From Pseudomonas cavernae (GTDB lineage: Bacteria; Pseudomonadota; Gammaproteobacteria; Pseudomonadales; Pseudomonadaceae), in contig NZ_CP032419.1 in the NCBI RefSeq assembly GCF_003595175.1, positions 1,426,001 to 1,490,000 on the forward strand: a DNA stretch of 64,000 bases, given 5' to 3'. Under the pieces are notes generated by a model, which saw only the letters and a program-made list of their open reading frames with translations, was not told the DNA's origin and did no database searches. Positions 17,541-28,642 of the stretch are shown piece after piece. Every line of letters begins with the position of its first letter. The first letter of the stretch is position 1. Made by a program: the position numbers and the translations under genes.

Positions 17541-18410
17541 ATGGCAGAAATTACTGCAGCCCTGGTTAAAGAACTGCGCGAGCGCACTGGCCAAGGCATG
17601 ATGGATTGCAAGAAAGCGCTGACCGCTGCCGGCGGCGACATCGAGAAAGCCATCGACGACATGCGCGCTGCTGGCGCCATCAAGGCCGCCAAAAAGGCTG
17701 GCAACATTGCTGCCGAGGGTTCCATCTCGGTGAAAGTGGCTGCCGACAACAAGGCTGCCGTGATCATCGAAGTCAACTCGCAGACCGACTTTCTGGCCCT
17801 GCAGGACGATTTCAAGAACTTCGTTGCTGACAGCGTCGAGAAAGCCTTCGCCGAGAAGCTGATCGACGCCGCTCCGCTGATCGCCTCGCAAGAGTCGGCT
17901 CGCGAAGCGCTGGTCGCCAAGTGTGGCGAAAACGTCAACATCCGTCGCCTGGCTCGCGTTGAGGCTGATGTGGTTGGCGCTTACCTGCACGGTAACCGTA
18001 TCGGTGTTCTGGTGGCTCTGAAAGGCGGTGACGCCGAGCTGGCCAAAGAAATCGCCATGCACGTGGCTGCCAGCAACCCGCAGTTCGTCAATCCTGCGCA
18101 GGTTTCCGAAGAAGCTATCGCCAAGGAAAAAGAAATCTTCCTGGCGCTGAACGCCGAGAAGATCGCCGGCAAGCCGGAAAACATCGTCGAGAACATGGTC
18201 AAGGGCCGTATCAACAAGTTCCTTGCCGAAGCCAGCCTGGTCGAACAGCCGTTCGTCAAGGATCCGGAAATCAAAGTCGGCGATCTGGCCAAGAAAGCCG
18301 GCGCTGAAATCGTTTCCTTCATCCGCTACGAAGTGGGCGAAGGCATCGAGAAGGCCGAAGTCGACTTCGCCGCCGAAGTTGCTGCTCAGGTCGCTGCCAC
18401 CAAGCAGTAA
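17541..18410 (+). CDS. tsf: Elongation factor Ts
   Basis: 289 residues. GDP-exchange factor for EF-Tu. N-terminal UBA-like domain with [16 protein letters not shown] at about 11-26 and the conserved TDFLA motif ([11 protein letters not shown]) near residues 80-90 that contacts EF-Tu. Start ATG 17541 has AAGAGGATTAAGAAC upstream; the longer frame from 17508 adds an atypical stretch and is rejected. Confidence 0.98.
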   Translation: MAEITAALVKELRERTGQGMMDCKKALTAAGGDIEKAIDDMRAAGAIKAAKKAGNIAAEGSISVKVAADNKAAVIIEVNSQTDFLALQDDFKNFVADSVEKAFAEKLIDAAPLIASQESAREALVAKCGENVNIRRLARVEADVVGAYLHGNRIGVLVALKGGDAELAKEIAMHVAASNPQFVNPAQVSEEAIAKEKEIFLALNAEKIAGKPENIVENMVKGRINKFLAEASLVEQPFVKDPEIKVGDLAKKAGAEIVSFIRYEVGEGIEKAEVDFAAEVAAQVAATKQ

Positions 18411-18433
18411 GACGGTTTCATACTGTCGTATCG

Positions 18434-18468
18434 AAGAGGCTGCCCGCTTACGCGTGCAGCCTCTTTTG
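18434..18468 (+). terminator. Terminator after tsf
   Basis: AAGAGGCTGC (18434-18443) / GCAGCCTCTT (18456-18465), 12-nt loop, followed by TTGC. It separates the rpsB-tsf unit from pyrH, which then likely has its own promoter in 18470-18580. Confidence 0.85.
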
Positions 18469-18591
18469 CAAAGCGCGGGGCATAATGGGTCGTTTGCGCT
18501 GCACCAATTTACCTGGCAGTGGTCTGACTGCCCGGTAACAATACGAAACCTCTCGGGTTTCCCAGAAACAACGCCGCAGGAGAGATACGCA

Positions 18592-19335
18592 ATGGCTCAG
18601 CAGGTGAGTGGTCGCCAACCTCGCTATAAACGCATTCTGCTCAAACTAAGCGGCGAAGCCCTGATGGGGTCGGAAGAATTCGGTATCGATCCCAAGGTCC
18701 TGGATCGCATGGCCTTGGAAGTCGGTCAGTTGGTCGGTATCGGGGTGCAGGTCGGTTTGGTGATCGGGGGCGGTAATCTGTTCCGTGGCGCCGCCCTGAG
18801 CGCCGCAGGCATGGACCGGGTGACTGGCGATCATATGGGCATGCTGGCCACGGTGATGAATGCCCTGGCCATGCGCGATGCCCTAGAGCGTTCGAATATC
18901 CCGGCGATTGTTATGTCGGCAATCTCCATGGTCGGCGTGACCGATCATTACGATCGTCGTAAGGCCATGCGCCACCTGAAAACCGGTGAAGTGGTGATCT
19001 TCGCGGCGGGTACCGGTAACCCGTTTTTCACCACCGACTCTGCGGCATGCCTGCGTGCTATCGAGATCGATGCCGATATGGTCCTGAAAGCCACCAAGGT
19101 CGACGGCGTGTATACCGCCGATCCATTCAAGGATCCGCATGCAGAGAAGTTCGAGCGGTTGACTTATGACGAAGTGCTGGACCGCAAACTCGGGGTCATG
19201 GACCTGACGGCCATTTGTCTATGCCGTGATCACGCCATGCCACTGCGGGTCTTTAACATGAACAAGCCGGGTGCCCTGCTGAATGTCGTGGTGGGTGGCG
19301 CCGAAGGAACTCTGATTGAGGAGGGCGAGCAATGA
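18592..19335 (+). CDS. pyrH: UMP kinase
   Basis: 247 residues. Amino-acid-kinase-fold enzyme that phosphorylates UMP to UDP. Motifs [14 protein letters not shown] at about 13-26, GGGNLFRG at 60-67, and [20 protein letters not shown]. Start ATG 18592 is preceded by CAGGAGAGAT; the frame runs open upstream through tsf sequence, which is not coding in this frame. The start of frr overlaps its end by 4 bp. Confidence 0.97.
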   Translation: MAQQVSGRQPRYKRILLKLSGEALMGSEEFGIDPKVLDRMALEVGQLVGIGVQVGLVIGGGNLFRGAALSAAGMDRVTGDHMGMLATVMNALAMRDALERSNIPAIVMSAISMVGVTDHYDRRKAMRHLKTGEVVIFAAGTGNPFFTTDSAACLRAIEIDADMVLKATKVDGVYTADPFKDPHAEKFERLTYDEVLDRKLGVMDLTAICLCRDHAMPLRVFNMNKPGALLNVVVGGAEGTLIEEGEQ

Positions 19336-19889
19336 TTAACGAGATTAAACAGGACGCGCAGGAGCGCATGAAGAAAACCCTGGAATCGCTGGCTCACGCG
19401 TTCAGCCGAATCCGTACTGGCCAGGCGCATCCGAGCATTCTGGGTGGGGTGATGGTGCCTTATTATGGTGTCGACACACCTCTGAACCAGGTCGCGAACG
19501 TGACCGTCAAGGATTCCCGCACGCTGCAAGTGGTGGCTTTCGAGCGCAGCATGCTGGCTGCGGTCGACAAGGCTATCCAGAGTTCCGGGTTGGGGTTCAA
19601 CCCGACGAACCTGGGTGAGCTCCTTCTGATCTCGATGCCTGCCTTGACTGAAGAGACCCGCAAGGGCTTCACCAAGCAGGCTCGTGATGCTGCGGAAGAG
19701 GCTCGTGTGGCTGTGCGCAATATCCGTCGCGATGCGCTGAGTCAGTTCAAGGATCTGGTCAAAGAGAAAGACATCAGCGAAGACGAAGAGCGTCGTGCCG
19801 CAGATGATATCCAGAAGCTGACGGACAAGTTCGTGGCGGATATCGAAGTGGCTATGAAGCAGAAAGAAGCGGATCTGATGGCCGTTTGA
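19332..19889 (+). CDS. frr: Ribosome recycling factor
   Basis: 185 residues, exact family length. With EF-G it splits post-termination ribosomes. L-shaped protein with a three-helix bundle; the conserved segment [14 protein letters not shown] and the C-terminal motif [20 protein letters not shown] are present. ATG overlaps the pyrH stop, so the two are translationally coupled. Confidence 0.98.
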   Translation: MINEIKQDAQERMKKTLESLAHAFSRIRTGQAHPSILGGVMVPYYGVDTPLNQVANVTVKDSRTLQVVAFERSMLAAVDKAIQSSGLGFNPTNLGELLLISMPALTEETRKGFTKQARDAAEEARVAVRNIRRDALSQFKDLVKEKDISEDEERRAADDIQKLTDKFVADIEVAMKQKEADLMAV

Positions 19890-19904
19890 CGGCCTGCGCT
19901 GCAT

Positions 19905-20663
19905 ATGGACAAGGCGGAGAAAGTGCCCTCAGCAAATGTGCCACGCCATGTGGCCATCATCATGGACGGGAATAATCGCTGGGCAAAGAAGCGTCTGCTG
20001 CCCGGCGTTGCCGGACACAAGGCGGGCGTGGATGCGGTGCGGGCGGTGATCGAGGCGTGCGCCGAGGCGGGGGTTGAGGTATTGACCCTCTTCGCCTTTT
20101 CCAGTGAAAACTGGCAGCGCCCGGCCGATGAGGTCAGTGCCTTGATGGAGCTGTTTCTCAGGGCCCTGCGTCGCGAAGTGAAGCGGTTGAAGGTCAATGG
20201 CATCAGCTTGCGGATCATCGGTGATCGTTCGCGCTTCCATCCGGAGTTGCAGGCTGCCATGGCCGAGGCCGAGGCCCTTACCTCCGGAGAAGCCCGCTTC
20301 GTCCTGCAGGTTGCCGCCAACTATGGCGGTCAATGGGATATCGTCCAGGCTGCCCAGCGCCTGGCGGGTGAGGTTCAGGCTGGGCGGCTGCAGCCCGAGG
20401 CGATCACTCCGCAACTGCTCCAGGGCAACTTGGTTACCGCTGGGCTGCCTTTGCCGGACCTGTGTATTCGGACTGGTGGTGAGCACCGCATCAGTAATTT
20501 TCTGCTGTGGCAGCTGGCCTACGCCGAGCTGTATTTTTCCGACCTGCTTTGGCCGGATTTCAAACACGAGGCCATGCGCAAGGCGCTGGCCAACTACGCT
20601 ACCCGCCAACGCCGCTTCGGCAAGACCAGTGAGCAGGTGGAAGCCGAGATGCGGAACAAATAA
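19905..20663 (+). CDS. uppS: Undecaprenyl diphosphate synthase (cis-prenyltransferase)
   Basis: 252 residues. Extends farnesyl diphosphate with isopentenyl units to the C55 lipid carrier used for peptidoglycan and O-antigen. Signature HVAIIMDGNNRWAKKR with catalytic Asp21, FAFSSENWQRP, and the C-terminal RTGGEHRISNFLLWQ plus ELYFSDLLWPDF. No strong Shine-Dalgarno sequence is visible before ATG 19905, but the N-terminus fits the family. Its last base is shared with the start codon of cdsA. Confidence 0.97.
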   Translation: MDKAEKVPSANVPRHVAIIMDGNNRWAKKRLLPGVAGHKAGVDAVRAVIEACAEAGVEVLTLFAFSSENWQRPADEVSALMELFLRALRREVKRLKVNGISLRIIGDRSRFHPELQAAMAEAEALTSGEARFVLQVAANYGGQWDIVQAAQRLAGEVQAGRLQPEAITPQLLQGNLVTAGLPLPDLCIRTGGEHRISNFLLWQLAYAELYFSDLLWPDFKHEAMRKALANYATRQRRFGKTSEQVEAEMRNK

Positions 20664-21490
20664 TGTTGAAACAACGCATCATCACCGCCTTGATCTTGCT
20701 GCCTATCGCGCTCGGCGGTTTTTTTCTGCTGGATGGCGGGGCTTTCGCGCTGTTTATCGCTGCGGTGGTGACACTAGGTGCCTGGGAGTGGGCGCGTTTG
20801 GCCGGCTTCATGAGCCGGGTTGCGCGTGCGGCTTATGCTGCCGTGGTTGGCGGGCTGATCCTGCTGCTCTATCTGTCCCGCGAAACGCTGCCCTGGCTAG
20901 CCGGGGTGATCCTGTTGGCGGCGCTGCTGTGGTGGTTGTTCGCCACCGTGCTGGTATTGGGCTATCCCGCGACAAGCCGCTTTTGGACCGGCACTTCAGC
21001 AAGGGCGTTGATTGGTCTGTTGATTCTCCTCCCTGCCTGGCAAGGGTTGGTACTCCTCAAGGAGTGGCCGCTGGCCAACTGGCTGATCATCGCGGTGATG
21101 GTGCTGGTCTGGGCGGCGGATATCGGCGCCTATTTTTCCGGTAAGGCTTTTGGCCGGCGCAAGCTGGCGCCACAGGTCAGTCCTGGCAAGAGTTGGGAAG
21201 GCCTGCTCGGCGGTCTGCTGCTCAGCCTGCTGATTGCTGCGGCAGTCGGTTGCTATCGCCAATGGGCAGGAGCGGATTTCATCTTCGGTCTGCTGGGTGC
21301 TGCAGCGGTAGTCCTGATTTCGGTGGTGGGTGATCTGACCGAAAGCATGTTCAAGCGTCAGGCTGGGGTGAAAGACAGCAGTAATCTGCTGCCGGGGCAT
21401 GGTGGCGTGCTCGATCGTATCGACAGCCTGACAGCTGCGATTCCGGTTTTCGCCGTGCTGCTGTGGATCGCGGGCTGGGGGGCGCTGTGA
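20663..21490 (+). CDS. cdsA: Phosphatidate cytidylyltransferase
   Basis: 275-residue integral membrane enzyme with about 8 hydrophobic segments. Makes CDP-diacylglycerol from phosphatidate and CTP, the branch point for all phospholipids. The CDS signature near the C-terminus is visible as [18 protein letters not shown] and LDRIDSL, with the acidic residues that bind metal. Starts inside the uppS stop region and ends overlapping the GTG of dxr. Confidence 0.97.
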   Translation: MLKQRIITALILLPIALGGFFLLDGGAFALFIAAVVTLGAWEWARLAGFMSRVARAAYAAVVGGLILLLYLSRETLPWLAGVILLAALLWWLFATVLVLGYPATSRFWTGTSARALIGLLILLPAWQGLVLLKEWPLANWLIIAVMVLVWAADIGAYFSGKAFGRRKLAPQVSPGKSWEGLLGGLLLSLLIAAAVGCYRQWAGADFIFGLLGAAAVVLISVVGDLTESMFKRQAGVKDSSNLLPGHGGVLDRIDSLTAAIPVFAVLLWIAGWGAL

Positions 21491-22677
21491 GCCGCCCGCA
21501 ACAAATCACAGTGCTGGGGGCGACAGGCTCCATCGGTCTTAGCACGCTGGATGTGATTGCCCGGCACCCTGGGCGCTATCAGGTTTTCGCCCTCACGGGT
21601 TTTTCCCGTCTGGCTGAATTAGAGGTGTTGTGTCTGCAGCATCGGCCGCGTTATGCGGTGGTGCCCGACGCTGCTGCGGCGCGACATCTTCAGGAGGGGC
21701 TGATCGCCGCCGGTTTGAGTACTCGCGTATTGTCCGGCGAGGCAGGATTGTGTGCGGTGGCTTCGGATCCTGCGGTGGATGCGGTGATGGCGGCGATTGT
21801 CGGCGCGGCAGGGCTCAAGCCGACCCTGGCTGCCGTGGAGGCGGGCAAGAAGGTGCTGCTGGCGAACAAGGAGGCCCTGGTGATGTCCGGCGCCTTGTTC
21901 ATGCAAGCAGTGCGCAAGAGTGGCGCGGTGTTGTTGCCGATCGACAGCGAGCACAATGCCATTTTCCAATGCCTGCCGGTGGATTATGCCCATGGCTTGG
22001 CACGCAGCGGGGTGCGCCGCATTCTCCTCACTGCTTCAGGCGGTCCCTTCCGTGAAACGCCCTTGCCGGCGTTGGCGCAGGTTTCCCCGGAGCAGGCCTG
22101 TGCGCACCCGAATTGGTCCATGGGGCGCAAGATCTCGGTAGATTCTGCCAGCATGATGAACAAGGGGTTGGAGCTGATCGAGGCCTGCTGGCTGTTCGAT
22201 GCCCAGCCGGATCAGGTCGAAGTGGTGATCCATCCGCAAAGTGTCATTCACTCTCTGGTCGACTATGTCGATGGTTCGGTGCTAGCGCAGTTGGGTAATC
22301 CGGATATGCGTACGCCGATCAGTCATGCGCTGGCTTGGCCGGAGCGGATTGACTCCGGTGTGGCCCCCCTTGATTTATTCACCATCGCCCGGCTGGATTT
22401 CCTGCCGCCGGACGAATCGCGTTTCCCCTGCCTGCGTTTGGCGCGTCAGGCGGCTGAGGCGGGCGGCACGGTGCCGGCCATGCTCAATGCCGCCAATGAA
22501 GTGGCGGTGGCGGCGTTTCTCGAGCGGCGCATCCGCTTTACGGAGATCGCGAGTATCATCACCGAAGTATTGAATCTCGAAGCAGCAGGCGAGGCGGGGA
22601 GTCTCGAGGCTGTTTTGGCGGCTGATAGGCGTGCGCGGATATTGGCTGAACAATGGCTTGAGCGTCACGGGCGCTAG
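21487..22677 (+). CDS. dxr: 1-deoxy-D-xylulose 5-phosphate reductoisomerase
   Basis: 396 residues. Second step of the MEP isoprenoid pathway (DXP to MEP with NADPH), target of fosmidomycin. NADPH-binding GATGSIG at 11-17; metal/substrate residues in [11 protein letters not shown]; mobile loop [19 protein letters not shown]. Start taken as GTG 21487, overlapping the cdsA stop by 4 bp (GTGA); the in-frame start at 21463 lies further inside cdsA. The MEP genes ispD and ispF are also in this window. Confidence 0.96.
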   Translation: MSRPQQITVLGATGSIGLSTLDVIARHPGRYQVFALTGFSRLAELEVLCLQHRPRYAVVPDAAAARHLQEGLIAAGLSTRVLSGEAGLCAVASDPAVDAVMAAIVGAAGLKPTLAAVEAGKKVLLANKEALVMSGALFMQAVRKSGAVLLPIDSEHNAIFQCLPVDYAHGLARSGVRRILLTASGGPFRETPLPALAQVSPEQACAHPNWSMGRKISVDSASMMNKGLELIEACWLFDAQPDQVEVVIHPQSVIHSLVDYVDGSVLAQLGNPDMRTPISHALAWPERIDSGVAPLDLFTIARLDFLPPDESRFPCLRLARQAAEAGGTVPAMLNAANEVAVAAFLERRIRFTEIASIITEVLNLEAAGEAGSLEAVLAADRRARILAEQWLERHGR

Positions 22678-22691
22678 GCTGGAGGGTGATG

Positions 22692-24044
22692 ATGAACACG
22701 CTTTATATGGTTCTGGGCCTTCTGGTGGCACTGGGGGTATTGGTTACCTTTCACGAGTTCGGGCATTTCTGGGTGGCCCGTCGTTGTGGTGTCAAGGTGC
22801 TGCGTTTTTCTGTCGGCTTCGGCACGCCCTTGCTGCGTTGGCATGACCGACATGGCACCGAGTTCGTCGTTGCGGCCATACCTCTCGGCGGATACGTCAA
22901 GATGCTCGACGAGCGTGAGGCCGAGGTGCCGGTCGAGCTGCTTGGTCAGGCTTTCAATCGAAAATCGGTGCGGCAGCGCATTGCCATAGTGGCGGCCGGT
23001 CCCGTTGCCAATTTCCTCCTGGCGCTGTTTTTTTTCTGGCTGCTGGCGATGTTGGGCAGTCAGCAGGTACGGCCGGTGATTGGTGCTGTCGAGGCTGACG
23101 GCTTGGCGGCACAGGCTGGCTTGGTGGTTGGCCAGGAGATCGTTGCGATTGATGGCGAGGCCACGTCTGGTTGGGCGGCGGTTAATCTGCAGTTGGTCCG
23201 CCGCCTCGGCGAAAGCGGTGCGTTGGACGTGCTGGTTCGTGAGCCGGGTTCGACGGCCGAGACTGCGCATCAGGTGGTATTGCGTGATTGGCTGAAGGGG
23301 GTGGATGAGCCTGACCCGATCGCGGCGCTGGGGATCAAACCCTGGCGGCCGCAGCTTCCGCCGGTATTGGCGCAATTGGATCCGGAGGGGCCGGCGCAGG
23401 CGGCGGGCTTGGAGATCGGCGACCGCATATTGGCTCTCGATGGTGTGACGCTGGAGGATTGGCAGCAACTGGTCGATAGCGTACGCGCTCGGCCGGGTGA
23501 GGTGATTTCGCTGCGCATCGAGCGTGCAGGGCAGCGGCAGGATGTGAGCTTGACCTTGGCTGCACGCGGTAAAGAACAGGATCGCAATGGTTATTTGGGG
23601 GCTGGTGTTCAGGGCGTCGAATGGCCGGCAGAAATGCTCCGGGAAGTTAGCTTCGGGCCACTTGAGGCAATCGGAGAAGGTTTCCGTCGCACCTGGACAA
23701 TGAGCATCTTGACCCTTGATTCACTTAAGAAAATGCTCTTTGGCGAGCTCTCGGTAAAAAACTTGAGCGGGCCGATAACCATTGCTAAAGTGGCGGGCGC
23801 TTCAGCCCAGTCCGGGGTAGGGGACTTTCTTAATTTCCTCGCCTATCTGAGCATTAGCCTGGGGGTTTTGAATCTTTTGCCTATTCCCGTTTTGGATGGG
23901 GGGCATCTGCTCTTTTATCTGATCGAGTGGGCGCGTGGTCGTCCCTTGTCGGAACGAATACAGAGTTGGGGGATGCAGATCGGCATCAGTTTGGTCATAG
24001 GGGTGATGTTGCTCGCCCTGGTCAATGATCTGAGTCGACTGTAA
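22692..24044 (+). CDS. rseP: Site-2 intramembrane zinc protease RseP
   Basis: 450 residues. Cleaves the anti-sigma factor (MucA in Pseudomonas) within the membrane, releasing the envelope-stress sigma factor AlgU. Zinc motif HEFGH at 21-25 in the first TM; second zinc ligand Asp402 in NLLPIPVLDGG; two PDZ domains lie between (about 125-190 and 210-300). Three consecutive start codons (GTG 22686, ATG 22689, ATG 22692) occur; 22692 has the best distance (6 bp) from GGAGG and gives the family length. Confidence 0.96.
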   Translation: MNTLYMVLGLLVALGVLVTFHEFGHFWVARRCGVKVLRFSVGFGTPLLRWHDRHGTEFVVAAIPLGGYVKMLDEREAEVPVELLGQAFNRKSVRQRIAIVAAGPVANFLLALFFFWLLAMLGSQQVRPVIGAVEADGLAAQAGLVVGQEIVAIDGEATSGWAAVNLQLVRRLGESGALDVLVREPGSTAETAHQVVLRDWLKGVDEPDPIAALGIKPWRPQLPPVLAQLDPEGPAQAAGLEIGDRILALDGVTLEDWQQLVDSVRARPGEVISLRIERAGQRQDVSLTLAARGKEQDRNGYLGAGVQGVEWPAEMLREVSFGPLEAIGEGFRRTWTMSILTLDSLKKMLFGELSVKNLSGPITIAKVAGASAQSGVGDFLNFLAYLSISLGVLNLLPIPVLDGGHLLFYLIEWARGRPLSERIQSWGMQIGISLVIGVMLLALVNDLSRL

Positions 24045-24060
24045 CGACTTACTGAATGAC

Positions 24061-24090
24061 AAATCTGTCGCTTATGCGGCAGATTTTTTT
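24061..24090 (+). terminator. Terminator between rseP and bamA
   Basis: AAATCTGTCGC TTAT GCGGCAGATTT followed by TTTT, 16 bp after the rseP stop. It lies upstream of the bamA ribosome-binding site and implies partial termination or a separate bamA transcript. Confidence 0.85.
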
Positions 24091-24118
24091 ATCGCCAGTT
24101 GGAATAAGAAAGGACTTC

Positions 24119-26539
24119 ATGAAACGTCTGCTGCTGCCTGTGGCGCTAGCCACACTGATGATCGCCGAAGTTCACGCCGAGTCCTTCACTATCTCCGATA
24201 TTCGCGTTAATGGTTTGCAGCGGGTTTCCGCCGGCAGCGTATTCGGCGCTTTGCCCCTTAACGTTGGCGACAAAGCCGATGATCGTGAGCTGGTCGATGC
24301 CACCCGTTCGTTGTTCAAAACCGGGTTTTTTCAGGATATCCAGCTAGGCCGTGATGGCAATGTATTGGTCATCACCGTGGTCGAGCGCCCCTCCATCTCC
24401 AGTATCGAGATCGAAGGTAACAAGGCCATTTCGAGCGAAGACTTGCTCAAGGGCTTGAATCAGTCTGGCTTGGCGGAAGGAGAGATTTTTCAGCGCGCCA
24501 CTCTCGAAGGTGTGCGCAACGAGTTGCAGCGGCAATATGTGGCCCAAGGGCGCTACTCGGCCGAAATCGAGACCGAAGTGGTTCCCCAACCGCGCAACCG
24601 TGTGGCGTTGAAAATCAATATTAATGAGGGCACGGTTGCGGCCATTCAACATATCAACGTGGTTGGCAACACCGTCTTCCCTGAGCAAGAGTTAATCGAC
24701 CTCTTCGAACTGAAAACCACCAACTGGCTGTCGTTCTTCAAGAACGACGACAAGTACGCCCGCGAAAAGCTTTCCGGTGACTTGGAGCGTCTACGCTCCT
24801 ACTACCTCGATCGCGGCTACATCAATATGGATATCTCCTCGACCCAGGTCTCCATCACACCGGACAAAAAGCACGTCTATATCACTGTCAACGTCGACGA
24901 GGGGCAGAAGTACAGCGTGCGCGAGGTGAAACTCTCCGGTGACCTGAAGGTCCCGGAAGATGACGTCAAGGCGTTGCTGCTGGTCAAGAAGGGGCAAGTA
25001 TTTTCGCGCAAGGTGATGACCACCACTTCCGAGCTGATTACCCGGCGCTTGGGTAACGAGGGCTACACTTTCGCCAACGTCAACGGTGTGCCGGAAGCGC
25101 ACGATGACGACCATACCGTTTCGATCACCTTCGTCGTCGATCCCGGCAAGCGCGCTTATGTCAACCGCATCAACTTCCGTGGCAATACCAAGACCGAGGA
25201 CGAGGTGCTGCGGCGCGAGATGCGACAAATGGAAGGTGGCTGGGCCTCTACCTATTTGATCGATCAGTCCAAGACTCGCCTGGAGCGTTTGGGCTACTTC
25301 AAGGAAGTGAGCGTCGAAACTCCGCAAGTCGCGGGGACCGATGACCAGGTTGACGTCAATTACAGCGTCGAAGAGCAGCCGTCCGGTTCCATCACCGCCA
25401 GCGTGGGCTTTGCCCAGAACGCAGGCCTGATCCTTGGTGGCTCCATCAGCCAGAACAACTTCCTCGGTACTGGCAACAAGGTCAGCATCGGTCTGACTCG
25501 CAGCGAGTACCAGACCCGCTATAACTTCGGCTTCGTCGACCCCTACTGGACTGTCGATGGCGTAAGCTTGGGCTACAACGCCTTTTATCGCACCACTGAT
25601 TACGATGAACTGGATGTCGATGTATCCAGCTATGCGGTAGATAGCTATGGCGGCGGTATCAGCATCGGCTATCCGATCAGCGAGACTTCGCGTCTCACCT
25701 ACGGCTTGACCGCACAGCAAGACAAAATCAAGACGGGCACCTTCACCGTCGATGAGATCGTGGATTTCATCGATCAGGAAGGTGACAACTACACGAACTT
25801 CAAAGCTTCCGTTGGCTGGTCGGAATCGACCCTGAACAAGGGTGTGCTGGCCAACCGCGGCCATTCACAGAGTCTGGTATTGGAAAGCACCATTCCTGGC
25901 AGCGATCTGTCGTTTTATAAACTCGATTACCGCGGTCAGATCTTCAAGCCGTTGACCCAGCAAACCGCGCTGCGTTTCCATACCGAACTCGGCTATGGCG
26001 ACAGCTATGGTTCGACTTCCGAGCTGCCGTTCTACGAGCATTATTACGCTGGTGGATTTAACTCGGTGCGTGGCTTCGAAGACAGCAGCCTCGGCCCTCG
26101 CAGTACCCCGAGCGTGGCGCGTCGGGCAGATGGCTCGATTATCACTGATGGTACCGCCGGCGCCGATGGTCGCTTTACCGACCCCGACCAAGACCCATTG
26201 CCCTTTGGTGGCAACGTGCTGATTCAGGGTGGCATGGAATATTTGTTCCCCTTGCCTTTCGTCAAGGATCAACGCCAGTTGCGTACGGTGTTGTTCTGGG
26301 ATGTGGGTAATGTGTTCGACACCAATTGCAGCAGTGAGCAAAAGAATGGCGTGCCGGGCGGGCGTGGCAAGGACGAGGCTTGCGACCTCGACCTCAACAA
26401 TCTGGCCAGTTCTGTGGGTGTCGGTTTGACCTGGATTACCGCGCTGGGCCCGTTGAGTTTCAGCTTGGCCATGCCGGTCAAGAAACCGGATGAGGCGGAT
26501 ACCCAGGTATTCCAATTCTCCCTTGGTCAGACGTTCTAA
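24119..26539 (+). CDS. bamA: Outer-membrane protein assembly factor BamA
   Basis: 806 residues. Omp85 core of the BAM complex that folds and inserts beta-barrel proteins. Signal peptide of about 20 residues (MKRLLLPVALATLMIAEVHA). Five POTRA domains follow at about 21-425 and a 16-stranded barrel to the C-terminal Phe (FQFSLGQTF). The Omp85 loop-6 VRGF motif is present in SVRGFEDSSLGPR. Start ATG 24119 begins a proper signal peptide and has AAAGGA upstream; the longer frame from 24056 crosses the terminator and is rejected. Followed by its chaperone gene skp. Confidence 0.97.
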   Translation: MKRLLLPVALATLMIAEVHAESFTISDIRVNGLQRVSAGSVFGALPLNVGDKADDRELVDATRSLFKTGFFQDIQLGRDGNVLVITVVERPSISSIEIEGNKAISSEDLLKGLNQSGLAEGEIFQRATLEGVRNELQRQYVAQGRYSAEIETEVVPQPRNRVALKININEGTVAAIQHINVVGNTVFPEQELIDLFELKTTNWLSFFKNDDKYAREKLSGDLERLRSYYLDRGYINMDISSTQVSITPDKKHVYITVNVDEGQKYSVREVKLSGDLKVPEDDVKALLLVKKGQVFSRKVMTTTSELITRRLGNEGYTFANVNGVPEAHDDDHTVSITFVVDPGKRAYVNRINFRGNTKTEDEVLRREMRQMEGGWASTYLIDQSKTRLERLGYFKEVSVETPQVAGTDDQVDVNYSVEEQPSGSITASVGFAQNAGLILGGSISQNNFLGTGNKVSIGLTRSEYQTRYNFGFVDPYWTVDGVSLGYNAFYRTTDYDELDVDVSSYAVDSYGGGISIGYPISETSRLTYGLTAQQDKIKTGTFTVDEIVDFIDQEGDNYTNFKASVGWSESTLNKGVLANRGHSQSLVLESTIPGSDLSFYKLDYRGQIFKPLTQQTALRFHTELGYGDSYGSTSELPFYEHYYAGGFNSVRGFEDSSLGPRSTPSVARRADGSIITDGTAGADGRFTDPDQDPLPFGGNVLIQGGMEYLFPLPFVKDQRQLRTVLFWDVGNVFDTNCSSEQKNGVPGGRGKDEACDLDLNNLASSVGVGLTWITALGPLSFSLAMPVKKPDEADTQVFQFSLGQTF

Positions 26540-26584
26540 TCGTCCGATATTTGATAACGACAACAGTATTTGCAGGAGTGCACC

Positions 26585-27088
26585 GTGCGTAAGTTGACTC
26601 AACTGGTTTTGTTGGCCGCCGCCCTTATGGCGACTCCGGCATTCGCTGAGATGAAAATCGCAGTGCTTAATTATCAAATGGCCCTTTTGGAGTCCGATGC
26701 GGCCAAGCGTTATGCCGTGGATGCCGAGAAGAAGTTCGGTCCGCAACTGAGCAAGCTGAAAACCCTGGAGAGCGATGCCAAACGCATTCAGGACCGGCTG
26801 GTGAAAGAGGGCGAGAAGCTGGCGCAAGCCGAACGCGAGCGGCTGGAGCTTGAGTTCAAGCAAAAGGCCCGTGACTTCCAGTTCCAGTCCAAGGAGCTCA
26901 ATGAAGCCAAGGCGGTCGCCGATCGCGATATGCTGAAGAAACTCAAGCCGAATCTGGACAAGGCCGTTGAGGAAGTCATCAAGAAAGGCAGTTTTGATCT
27001 GGTGCTGGAGCGCGGCGCAGTGGTCGATGTCAAACCCCAGTACGACATCACTCGCCAAGTCATCGAGCGCATGAACCAGCTGCGCTGA
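26585..27088 (+). CDS. skp: Periplasmic OMP chaperone Skp (OmpH)
   Basis: 167 residues. Trimeric jellyfish chaperone that carries unfolded outer-membrane proteins to BAM. Signal peptide ending PAFA (about residue 21), then a beta core and long charged helices ([20 protein letters not shown]) that form the tentacles. Start GTG 26585 was chosen: AGGAG lies 7 bp upstream and the signal peptide begins properly; the alternative TTG at 26570 adds MQECT. Confidence 0.95.
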   Translation: MRKLTQLVLLAAALMATPAFAEMKIAVLNYQMALLESDAAKRYAVDAEKKFGPQLSKLKTLESDAKRIQDRLVKEGEKLAQAERERLELEFKQKARDFQFQSKELNEAKAVADRDMLKKLKPNLDKAVEEVIKKGSFDLVLERGAVVDVKPQYDITRQVIERMNQLR

Positions 27089-27090
27089 TC

Positions 27091-28152
27091 ATGGCTGTGC
27101 CAGCTTTTACCCTTGGCCAGTTGGCCGAGCGCCTCGGCGCCACCTTGCATGGCGCTGCAGACAAGATGATCACCGGGTTGGCCACGCTGCACGAGGCCGG
27201 CCCAGATCAGTTGAGTTTTCTTGCCAACCCGCAGTATCGCAAGTATCTCGCCGCCACCCGTGCCGGTGCTGTGCTGCTCACCCCGACCGATGCGCAAAGC
27301 TACAGTGGTGATGCTCTGCTGATCGCCAACCCTTATCTGGCCTACGCGCAACTCTCCCATTTGTTCGACCCGAAGCCGCAGGCGATTGCCGGGCTGGTGC
27401 ATCCGACGGCAGTGATTGCCGCCGATGCCGTGGTCGATGCCAGTGCTAGCGTCGGTGCCTACGCCGTGATTGAAAGCGGCGCGCAGATTGCGGCGGGTGT
27501 GGCTATCGGTGCGCATTGTTTTGTCGGTGCGCGTACGGTCATTGGCGAAGGTGGCTGGCTGGCGCCGCGGGTGACGCTCTATCACGACGTGAGGATCGGC
27601 AAGCGCGTGGTGATCCAGTCGGGCGCGGTGATCGGTGGCGAGGGCTTCGGTTTTGCCAACGAGAAGGGCGTGTGGCAGAAGATCGCCCAGATCGGTGGAG
27701 TCAGCATCGGCGATGATGTCGAGATCGGCTCCAACACCACCATCGATCGCGGTGCGTTGGCCGATACCCTGATCGGCAACGGCGTCAAGCTGGATAATCA
27801 GATCATGATCGCGCACAACGTGCAGGTCGGCGATCACACCGCCATGGCAGCCTGCGTCGGTATTTCCGGCAGTACCAAGATCGGCAAGCATTGCATGCTC
27901 GCCGGTGGGGTGGGGCTGGTTGGGCATATCGAGATCTGTGATGGTGTGTTCATCACCGGCATGACCATGGTGACCCGCTCGATCACTGAGCCGGGTGCCT
28001 ACTCCTCCGGCACGGCCATGCAGCCGGCGGCCGAATGGAAGAAAAGCGTGGCGCGCATCCGTCAGCTGGACGATATGGCGCGCCGCCTGCAACAACTGGA
28101 AAAGCGCCTGGCAGCCGTGACCGCGGCCGGGGATGCTGCATCTGATGCCTGA
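27091..28152 (+). CDS. lpxD: UDP-3-O-(3-hydroxyacyl)glucosamine N-acyltransferase
   Basis: 353 residues. Third step of lipid A synthesis; adds the N-linked 3-hydroxyacyl chain from ACP. N-terminal uridine-binding domain (about 1-100), then a hexapeptide left-handed beta-helix (about 100-290, e.g. [18 protein letters not shown]) containing the catalytic His in [13 protein letters not shown], and a C-terminal helix. Begins 2 bp after skp. Confidence 0.97.
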   Translation: MAVPAFTLGQLAERLGATLHGAADKMITGLATLHEAGPDQLSFLANPQYRKYLAATRAGAVLLTPTDAQSYSGDALLIANPYLAYAQLSHLFDPKPQAIAGLVHPTAVIAADAVVDASASVGAYAVIESGAQIAAGVAIGAHCFVGARTVIGEGGWLAPRVTLYHDVRIGKRVVIQSGAVIGGEGFGFANEKGVWQKIAQIGGVSIGDDVEIGSNTTIDRGALADTLIGNGVKLDNQIMIAHNVQVGDHTAMAACVGISGSTKIGKHCMLAGGVGLVGHIEICDGVFITGMTMVTRSITEPGAYSSGTAMQPAAEWKKSVARIRQLDDMARRLQQLEKRLAAVTAAGDAASDA

Positions 28153-28198
28153 CGCGCGCGCCGCGCGTCCCTTATCTTTACTACAGGCTCCCCCGAAT

Positions 28199-28642
28199 AT
28201 GATGGACATCAACGAAATTCGCGAATACCTGCCGCATCGCTACCCGTTCCTGCTGGTGGATCGCGTGGTTGAGCTGGATGTCGCTGAAGGTAAAAGCATT
28301 CGCGCTTACAAGAATGTCAGCATCAACGAGCCTTTCTTTAACGGCCATTTCCCTGAGCATCCGATCATGCCGGGCGTGCTGATTATCGAGGCCATGGCCC
28401 AGGCCGCCGGGATCCTTGGTTTTCGCATGCTCGATGTGAAGCCGGCGGATGGAACCCTCTATTATTTTGTCGGCTCCGACAGATTGCGCTTCCGCCAGCC
28501 GGTGACGCCGGGTGATCAACTGATCCTCGAAGCCAAGTTTCTCAGCAGCAAGCGCAGCATCTGGAAGTTCGAGTGCCGTGCCAGTGTCGATGGCAAAGAG
28601 GTGTGCTCGGCTGAAATCACCTGTGCGGAACGCAAATTATGA
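28199..28642 (+). CDS. fabZ: 3-hydroxyacyl-ACP dehydratase FabZ
   Basis: 147 residues (146 if the second ATG at 28202 is used). Hot-dog fold enzyme that dehydrates 3-hydroxyacyl-ACP in fatty-acid elongation and competes with LpxA/LpxD for substrate. Catalytic His50 in [13 protein letters not shown] and Glu64 in [10 protein letters not shown]. The frame extends upstream to 28133 into lpx[18 protein letters not shown] is the family start. Confidence 0.97.
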   Translation: MMDINEIREYLPHRYPFLLVDRVVELDVAEGKSIRAYKNVSINEPFFNGHFPEHPIMPGVLIIEAMAQAAGILGFRMLDVKPADGTLYYFVGSDRLRFRQPVTPGDQLILEAKFLSSKRSIWKFECRASVDGKEVCSAEITCAERKL